DNA of 34,112 bases from the IMG/VR virus record IMGVR_UViG_3300037507_003208, positions 1-34,112 of that record. One strand, 5' to 3'. The position numbers and the translations under genes are program-made. This DNA is from a virus. Shown one piece after another: positions 30,683-34,112 of this stretch; within the stretch, counting starts at the first letter, position 1, and each line of letters opens with the position of its first letter. Below the pieces are notes generated by a model. The model saw only the letters and a program-made list of their open reading frames with translations, was not told where the DNA came from and made no database searches.

Positions 30683-30967
30683 TGGGACGTTTTGGGACAT
30701 TTGGGACACTTTGGGACAGGTTTGTCCCAGAGCAAATCGACTGCGGCGCAAGGGATCTGGGCCTGTTTTGGGACGTTGGGACACCCCTAAGAAGCATATT
30801 TTTCTATTATTTATTTAAGTATTTGTACCTAGTCCCATAGGGCACAGGTGGATACCCCCCTAGAGGTGTCCCAACGTCCCAAAATCGGACCACTTCGCCA
30901 GTGCCAGCGCGGCTTCTGCTCTGGGACAAGCCCGTCCCAAGTTGTCCCAAAGTCCCAAAACGTCCCA
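30683..30967. repeat. Large inverted repeat centred near 30825
   Basis: The left group (30683-30734) and the right group (30917-30967) are near-perfect mirror images: TGGGACGTTTTGGGAC...GTCCCAGAGCA on the left equals the right group read backwards. Inside them 30766-30789 and 30861-30884 match on opposite strands with one mismatch (TTTTGGGACGTTGGGACACC core). The axis is about 30825. Confidence 0.85.
30789..30829. other. AT-rich core, candidate DNA unwinding element / origin of replication
   Basis: About 80% A+T in 40 bases (ATATTTTTCTATTATTTATT and following) within very GC-rich DNA, placed inside the inverted iteron groups and directly behind the primase gene. This layout is what an iteron-type origin looks like; no experiment supports it here. 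Confidence 0.55.
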
Positions 30968-31013
30968 AACCGCCGAAATCCGGGCGTTTCAGGCTGTCCC
31001 ACTGGTTTCGCCC

Positions 31014-31019
31014 TAGGCT
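31014..31019 (+). promoter_or_regulatory. -10 box TAGGCT for the 31041 gene
   Basis: TAGGCT ends 21 nt before ATG 31041, next to the last GTCCCA copy (30996-31001), so a protein on the array could affect this promoter. Confidence 0.5.
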
Positions 31020-31040
31020 CCCCTCACCCACCGCCGCCCC

Positions 31041-31493
31041 ATGAACGTCCTGCAGCAGATCCGCGCCTCCGTGGCTCAGGAAGCCCTGCCTGCCCCTCCG
31101 CCGATGCCATCCACCACCCCATCGCCGGCGGGGGCATCAGGGGCGCCTCCGGGGCCATCCGCGGGCCATCGCGCCCATGGGGCCATCGCGCCCATGGGGC
31201 CATCCGCGGGCCATCCGCGCCCCTGCCCCTTCGCCTTCGGCGATTGGCTGCCCCGCACCGACCACGAGGCGCAGCCCGGTGAGGCCCAGCGGGCCGTGCT
31301 GCTGGGGGGCTTTCTCGTGGCATGGTGGCGCCGCGAATGGGTGCCACCGCTGCCCATCCCCACCTACACCCCGCCGCTGACGCTCGAGCCGTTTCAGCGC
31401 CACGCCATCTATCTGCCCGACGGCCGCGAGGTGGAGGCCAGCTGCTGCCCCCAGACTGTCCTTGAGCGATTCGCCGCACGCCTCGGCGTCTGA
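31041..31493 (+). CDS. Hypothetical protein containing an in-frame repeat insertion
   Basis: 150 residues (MNVLQQIRASVAQEALPAPP...). Residues about 35-62 are encoded by copies of the GGGGCCATC repeat and read PSAGHRAHGAIAPMGPSAGH. The C-terminal part (DWLPRTDHEAQPGEAQRAVL, then LTLEPFQRHAIYLPDGREVE) is a normal folded-looking domain. The repeat has kept the frame and lengthened a linker. The first codons match the gene at 22093. No family recognised. Confidence 0.6.
   Translation: MNVLQQIRASVAQEALPAPPPMPSTTPSPAGASGAPPGPSAGHRAHGAIAPMGPSAGHPRPCPFAFGDWLPRTDHEAQPGEAQRAVLLGGFLVAWWRREWVPPLPIPTYTPPLTLEPFQRHAIYLPDGREVEASCCPQTVLERFAARLGV
31151..31230 (+). repeat. GGGGCCATC repeat inside a gene
   Basis: Several GGGGCCATCCGC and GGGGCCATCGCGCCCAT units in a row, same core and same orientation as the arrays at 32541-32687 and 33915-34112, here within coding sequence. 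Confidence 0.8.
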
Positions 31494-31496
31494 CCC

Positions 31497-31814
31497 ATGG
31501 CCAATCCACAGAAGCGCAAGGGCTCCGCCTTCGAGCGACTCATCGCCGACTATCTGGCCGAGCGCATCCCCTGTGAGCGCATCCCCGCCGGGGCCACACT
31601 GGACCGCGGCGATCTGTGGACATCGGCCGCGGCGATCCAGTGCAAGAACCACCGCGCCCTCAGTCTCGGCGCTTGGCTGCGAGATGCTGTCCAGCAGCAG
31701 GCCAATGCAGGCAAGCGCTTGCACGCCCTGGTGGTGAAGCGCAAGGGCGTGACGGACCCGGCAGAGCAGTTCGTGGTGATGACCCTCGAGCAGTTTCGCG
31801 ATCTGATCTCGTAG
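31497..31814 (+). CDS. Holliday junction resolvase-like PD-(D/E)XK nuclease
   Basis: 105 residues (MANPQKRKGSAFERLIADYL...), three bases behind the preceding stop. It shows KGSAFERLIADYL (Glu13), LDRGDLW (Asp39) and AAIQCKN (Gln48, Lys50), the E, D, QxK order of Hjc-type and related small endonucleases, then a helix ALSLGAWLRDAV. Expected to cut branched DNA such as four-way junctions made during replication and recombination, which fits its place near the presumed origin. Confidence 0.75.
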   Translation: MANPQKRKGSAFERLIADYLAERIPCERIPAGATLDRGDLWTSAAAIQCKNHRALSLGAWLRDAVQQQANAGKRLHALVVKRKGVTDPAEQFVVMTLEQFRDLIS

Positions 31815-31823
31815 CCTGACGTC

Positions 31824-32540
31824 ATGGCTATTCGCGTTGATGCCACCGGACTGACAGGCCTGTCCCAGCGCCTGCAGCTGCTGACGGGCGATCAGGTCAA
31901 CCGCGACGTGGCCCGGGCCTTGAGGGCCACCGGCGTGGCGGCACGCGACTATCTCAAGGCTGAGCTGCAGAAGCCCTCCGGCGGCCCGATCGAAGGCGGG
32001 GCCACCCGCTGGACCCTGGGCGGCACCTATGCCCAGCGGCTGGTCGATCCGGGCCGCCTCGAAACCGAGGTGGGCTTTGCGTCAACGCAGCCCCGCGCCG
32101 CCGGCCGCTATCTGCGCCCGCTGCTGACTGGCACCCCGCCGGTGATCAAGGGCATCGATCTGAAGTTGGCCGCAGGGCAGCGGCTCAGCTACCTGCCGGG
32201 GCCTGACATTCCCCGGACGCCGCAGGGCAACGTCAGCCGGGCGACTTTGGGCAGCAAGGTGTTGAAGGGTTTCAGATTTAAGGCGGAACTGAAGACAGGG
32301 GCCATTGGCCTGTTTGTGCGCTTGCCGGGTGCATCAAGTGGCGGCCAGAGGAGCCTGTCGCTGCAGCCCGGTGAGCCGCGCAGGGATCCTGCAGTGAGGT
32401 TGGTTGGCATCATCGCCCGGGGCCGCCCCCGTCGACAGACGCTGGATCTTGAGCGAATGCTGGCGCCGGTGGCGCAGGCGGAGTTCCAGCGGCAATTCGC
32501 TGAGCAGATCGCCCGGACGCTGCGCAAGGTAGGGCTGTAG
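31824..32540 (+). CDS. Minor tail / neck protein (gpZ-like)
   Basis: 238 residues (MAIRVDATGLTGLSQRLQLL...). N-terminal helix with VNRDVARALRATGVAARDYL, then PSGGPIEGGATRWTLGGTYA, VGFASTQPRAAGRYLRPLLT and a basic C-terminal helix region. This order (small helical N-terminus, a P-x-x-WTLxGT motif, a G-R-xYL strand) matches phage minor tail/tail completion proteins related to lambda gpZ. It signals that head-tail genes may resume to the right of the window. The stop is followed at once by a tandem repeat array. Confidence 0.6.
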   Translation: MAIRVDATGLTGLSQRLQLLTGDQVNRDVARALRATGVAARDYLKAELQKPSGGPIEGGATRWTLGGTYAQRLVDPGRLETEVGFASTQPRAAGRYLRPLLTGTPPVIKGIDLKLAAGQRLSYLPGPDIPRTPQGNVSRATLGSKVLKGFRFKAELKTGAIGLFVRLPGASSGGQRSLSLQPGEPRRDPAVRLVGIIARGRPRRQTLDLERMLAPVAQAEFQRQFAEQIARTLRKVGL

Positions 32541-32687
32541 GGGCCATCCGGGGGCCATCGCGTCCGCTGGGGCCATCCGGGGGCCATCGCGTCTGCTAGG
32601 GCCATCCGGGGGCCATCGCGTCTGCTAGGGCCATCCGGGGGCCATCGCGTCTGCTAGGGCCATCCGGGGGCCATCGCGTCCGCTGGG
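32541..32687 (+). repeat. Tandem array of five 29-bp GGGCCATCCGG units
   Basis: Unit pattern GGGGCCATCCGGGGGCCATC followed by GCGTCYGCT, period 29 bp, with ggccatccgg at 32542, 32571, 32600, 32629 and 32658. It begins at the base after the stop codon of the preceding gene. Confidence 0.9.
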
Positions 32688-32771
32688 GCCGCTGCTGCTG
32701 CTGCCCCTGCTGCTGCTGCCCCTGCTGCCGGAGGCGCCCCTGCCAGGGGTGCCCCGGCCCGGCCCGGCCCG
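32688..32771 (+). repeat. GCTGCTGCCCCT repeats, hairpin and CCCGG repeats
   Basis: Low-complexity GCTGCT/GCCCCT stretch, then a hairpin GGCGCCCCT-GCC-AGGGGTGCC (32733-32753) and three to four CCCGG units. Non-coding in appearance; it joins the repeat array to the promoter at 32777. Confidence 0.65.
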
Positions 32772-32776
32772 ATCGC

Positions 32777-32805
32777 TTGCCATCCGTAACGGGATGGACT
32801 ACAGT
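32777..32805 (+). promoter_or_regulatory. Promoter TTGCCA-N17-TACAGT
   Basis: TTGCCA (32777-32782), 17-bp spacer, TACAGT (32800-32805). A textbook sigma-70 layout. The 56-nt leader to ATG 32862 contains CCACCACCACCACCACCACC. Confidence 0.65.
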
Positions 32806-32861
32806 TGACGGCATGCGGGCCCGACCGGTCCGCCACCACCACCACCACCACCCCCGATGCC

Positions 32862-33215
32862 ATGACCACCCTGACGCTTCTGACTGAGCCGCACATGCAA
32901 TATGTGTTCAATGCGTTGCACGACCGCAGCGGGGCTGAGATTCGCCTTTTAGATCAAATCCTGGCCGGCGATCTGCTGCTGTGCTGGACCGATCCCTGGA
33001 TCGGGCTGTCGCCTGCCGGTTGCCCACAAAACAAGCTCTTAGCCGATTCCCTGCGCTGGCGGGGTGAAGACGATGCCGTAGCCGGTTTGCAAAACACTGC
33101 CCGGGATTGCTTCTGGTTGGCTTCCAAGGTCAGTGGTGGCATGCTGCAACTGGTGACCCGTGATCGGGCCCAAGCTGCTGACGCTGCCCACGCTGAGGCA
33201 CTGGCACTCGCCTGA
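32862..33215 (+). CDS. Hypothetical protein, 117 aa
   Basis: 117 residues from ATG 32862 (MTTLTLLTEPHMQYVFNALH...). An in-frame TTG at 32805 lies inside the -10 box and can be excluded as a start. Mostly helical, with Trp/Cys-containing LLLCWTDPWIGL and a C-terminal acidic-Ala helix (AADAAHAEALALA). First gene of the three-gene cassette between the repeat arrays. Not recognised. Confidence 0.55.
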   Translation: MTTLTLLTEPHMQYVFNALHDRSGAEIRLLDQILAGDLLLCWTDPWIGLSPAGCPQNKLLADSLRWRGEDDAVAGLQNTARDCFWLASKVSGGMLQLVTRDRAQAADAAHAEALALA

Positions 33216-33244
33216 TCAGCACCACCACCACCCCACTACCCGCC

Positions 33245-33505
33245 ATGTCCGACCTGTTCATTTGTCACACGGCCACAGGCCTTGGCTATTCAGATCGCAG
33301 CCGCGAGATCCATGGAGACTATGCGCCTGTGGGCTGGCTGTTCTGGCGCGACTTGACCTTTCAGCCCGCGAAAGGTGCCAACCGGGAACTGCTGTCGGAA
33401 GCACGGCGCCATGCTGCTACCTATCAATCCCGCCGCGGCGAGGTTGAGCAGGTGAGCGCTTCTGGCCAAACGACAATTCTGGGCTATGCGCTTGACAGCC
33501 AGTAA
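33245..33505 (+). CDS. Hypothetical protein, 86 aa
   Basis: 86 residues (MSDLFICHTATGLGYSDRSR...), 29 nt after the preceding stop, behind the leader CACCACCACCACCCC. Mixed alpha/beta, Trp and Arg rich (GWLFWRDLTFQPAKGANREL). No promoter box is seen before it, so it is probably cotranscribed. Its last codons overlap the -35 of the next promoter. Not recognised. Confidence 0.5.
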   Translation: MSDLFICHTATGLGYSDRSREIHGDYAPVGWLFWRDLTFQPAKGANRELLSEARRHAATYQSRRGEVEQVSASGQTTILGYALDSQ

Positions 33506-33521
33506 CGCTATGGCTTACAGT
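33492..33521 (+). promoter_or_regulatory. Promoter TTGACA-N18-TACAGT
   Basis: TTGACA (33492-33497), 18-bp spacer, TACAGT (33516-33521). The -35 is perfect. The 39-nt leader to ATG 33561 contains CCACCACCACCCCGACGCC, like the leader before 32862. Confidence 0.7.
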
Positions 33522-33560
33522 CAGCACAAGCCGACACGGCCCCACCACCACCCCGACGCC

Positions 33561-33911
33561 ATGAACAAGCAAGATGAAGTTGATGCGCTGCGCGATCTTG
33601 CGTGCCGCTTTGGTCCAGAGTCTTACCTTGGCCCATGGAACCTAGATTCCCTGCCATGGCTTGCCGATCAGATCCTCAGCGACATTCAGCCGCAGACGGC
33701 CGCCGCCATGGCGCTGGATGCCGAGCGGATTCGGCAACGCATTATCGAAAATGCGAAAGACACCGCGGAGTCGATCGTTAGACAAGCGGAGGCGCAGGCT
33801 GCCGTATTGATCGCCGATGCAAAGCGCAACGCTGCGGCTGAGCAGTTCAGAATTGACAGATGGCGCAGCCAAGCGCAAAGCGACTTGGCCCGATTGTCTG
33901 CGAGCCTGTAG
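33561..33911 (+). CDS. Hypothetical coiled-coil protein, 116 aa
   Basis: 116 residues from ATG 33561 (MNKQDEVDALRDLACRFGPE...); an in-frame start at 33486 lies before the promoter. After a 35-residue N-terminal part (WLADQILSDIQPQTAAAM) it is one long charged amphipathic helix (about 50-116) with AxxxA heptads (RQAEAQAAVLIADAKRNAAA), giving a coiled-coil prediction. The segment resembles the C-terminal coil of DivIVA-type proteins, but likeness of coils is weak evidence. Followed immediately by repeats. Confidence 0.55.
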   Translation: MNKQDEVDALRDLACRFGPESYLGPWNLDSLPWLADQILSDIQPQTAAAMALDAERIRQRIIENAKDTAESIVRQAEAQAAVLIADAKRNAAAEQFRIDRWRSQAQSDLARLSASL

Positions 33912-33914
33912 CAA

Positions 33915-34112
33915 GGGGCCATCCGCACCCAGGGGCCATCCGCACCCAGGGGCCATCCGCACCCAGGGGCCATCCGCACCCAGGGGCCATCCGCACCCAG
34001 GGGCCATCCGCACCCAGGGGCCATCCGGGCCCGATCGGGGGCCATCCGGGCCCAGGGGCCATCCGGGCCCAGGGGCCATCCGGGCCCAGGGGCCATCCGG
34101 GCCCAGGGGCCA
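33915..34112 (+). repeat. Tandem array of 17-bp GGGGCCATCCG units, open at window end
   Basis: Six copies of GGGGCCATCCGCACCCA (33915-34016), one 21-bp variant (34017-34037), then at least four copies of GGGGCCATCCGGGCCCA (34038-34105) and a partial unit cut by the window end. The frame seen on the opposite strand (MAPGCGWPLGADGPW...) is only repeat translation. Confidence 0.92.

Larger units (their letters stand above)
30558..31001. repeat. Array of 20 TGGGAC/GTCCCA iterons (origin or regulatory array)
   Basis: Nine TGGGAC (30558, 30581, 30683, 30693, 30702, 30712, 30769, 30777, 30922) and eleven GTCCCA (30589, 30611, 30724, 30832, 30868, 30876, 30934, 30944, 30952, 30962, 30996). The common core is TTTGGGAC followed by A or G. 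Groups of four are spaced 8-10 bp, about one helical turn. The outer copies at 30581-30594 form TTTGGGAC-AC-GTCCCAAA. No gene is seen in 30523-31040. Confidence 0.9.

Noticed and set aside
30308-30818. Frames of 105-158 codons over the iteron array on both strands
   Set aside because: They are translations of the TGGGAC repeats and primase end; no consistent start, no domain.
31812-31817. TAGCCT as promoter of the 31824 gene
   Set aside because: Only 6 nt before the ATG, far outside the 20-30 nt range; the TAG is simply the stop codon of the preceding gene.
33642-34096. Minus-strand frames encoding MAPGCGWPLGADGPW-type repeats
   Set aside because: Pure translation of the 17-bp repeats, running antisense into the coiled-coil gene.
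33915-34112. CRISPR array
   Set aside because: Units follow each other without unique spacers, period only 17 bp, no cas genes in the window.
1-34112. tRNA or rRNA genes, integrase, attachment sites
   Set aside because: I saw no cloverleaf with a T-loop GTTCGANNC pattern, no rRNA sequence and no tyrosine or serine recombinase frame; attachment sites cannot be judged without flanking DNA.

Overview
The window looks like part of a temperate or lytic tailed phage (or prophage) of a GC-rich picocyanobacterium of the Synechococcus/Cyanobium type. The evidence is a lambda-like long non-contractile tail module, large fibre proteins with cyanophage-type structural domains, a two-domain endolysin, a cyanobacterial group-2-like sigma factor, and small gene families I recall from cyanobacterial genomes (DUF6378, MGESKRRK proteins, RWGRPAVEPV proteins). 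There is no terminase, portal, capsid, integrase, tRNA or rRNA in the window, so the ends of the element are not visible and prophage versus free phage cannot be decided here. The host assignment rests on recalled family resemblance, not on a search.

Layout. 2-5398: tail tip genes (end of a tape measure protein, gpL-like, gpJ-like, one more tail protein). 5481-6933: five small accessory genes. 6980-8400: two tail-tube-fold proteins. 8501-13529: two large fibre proteins and a fibre assembly-like protein. 13534-15142: lysis cassette (XhlA-like coiled-coil membrane protein, small holin candidate, GH24 + C39 endolysin). 15129-17581: regulators, namely a sigma-70 factor, an HNH protein, a double-HTH protein and several very small genes on both strands. 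17742-23217: about 18 small, mostly translationally coupled accessory genes, with an RTX-type calcium-binding protein among them. 23233-24084: metallophosphoesterase.

24099-27794 (minus strand) is a recombination module: SF2 helicase, ribbon-helix-helix (RHH) repressor, ERF single-strand annealing protein, an unknown Pro/Gln-rich protein and a PD-(D/E)XK exonuclease. Divergently, 27844-30522 carries a second RHH protein and a primase-polymerase fused to a DUF3987 domain. Directly behind the primase, 30558-31001 holds 20 copies of TGGGAC arranged as a mirror image around an AT-rich core, the best candidate for a replication origin. Then come a small gene containing a repeat insertion, a Holliday-junction-resolvase-like nuclease and a minor tail/neck protein. 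The end (32541-34112) holds three unknown genes lying between two tandem arrays of a GGGGCCATCC repeat.

How it works together. Almost every gene that is not coupled to an upstream stop codon has a TANNNT box (mostly TAGNNT) 20-30 nt before its start. I read these as -10 elements giving short leaders. They may be served by the host sigma factor or by the sigma factor encoded here. A second promoter class (TTGNCA, 17-18 bp, TACAGT, with long CACCACCACC leaders) drives the cassette at the right end. Genes inside transcription units are joined by ATGA, GTGA or TGATG overlaps.
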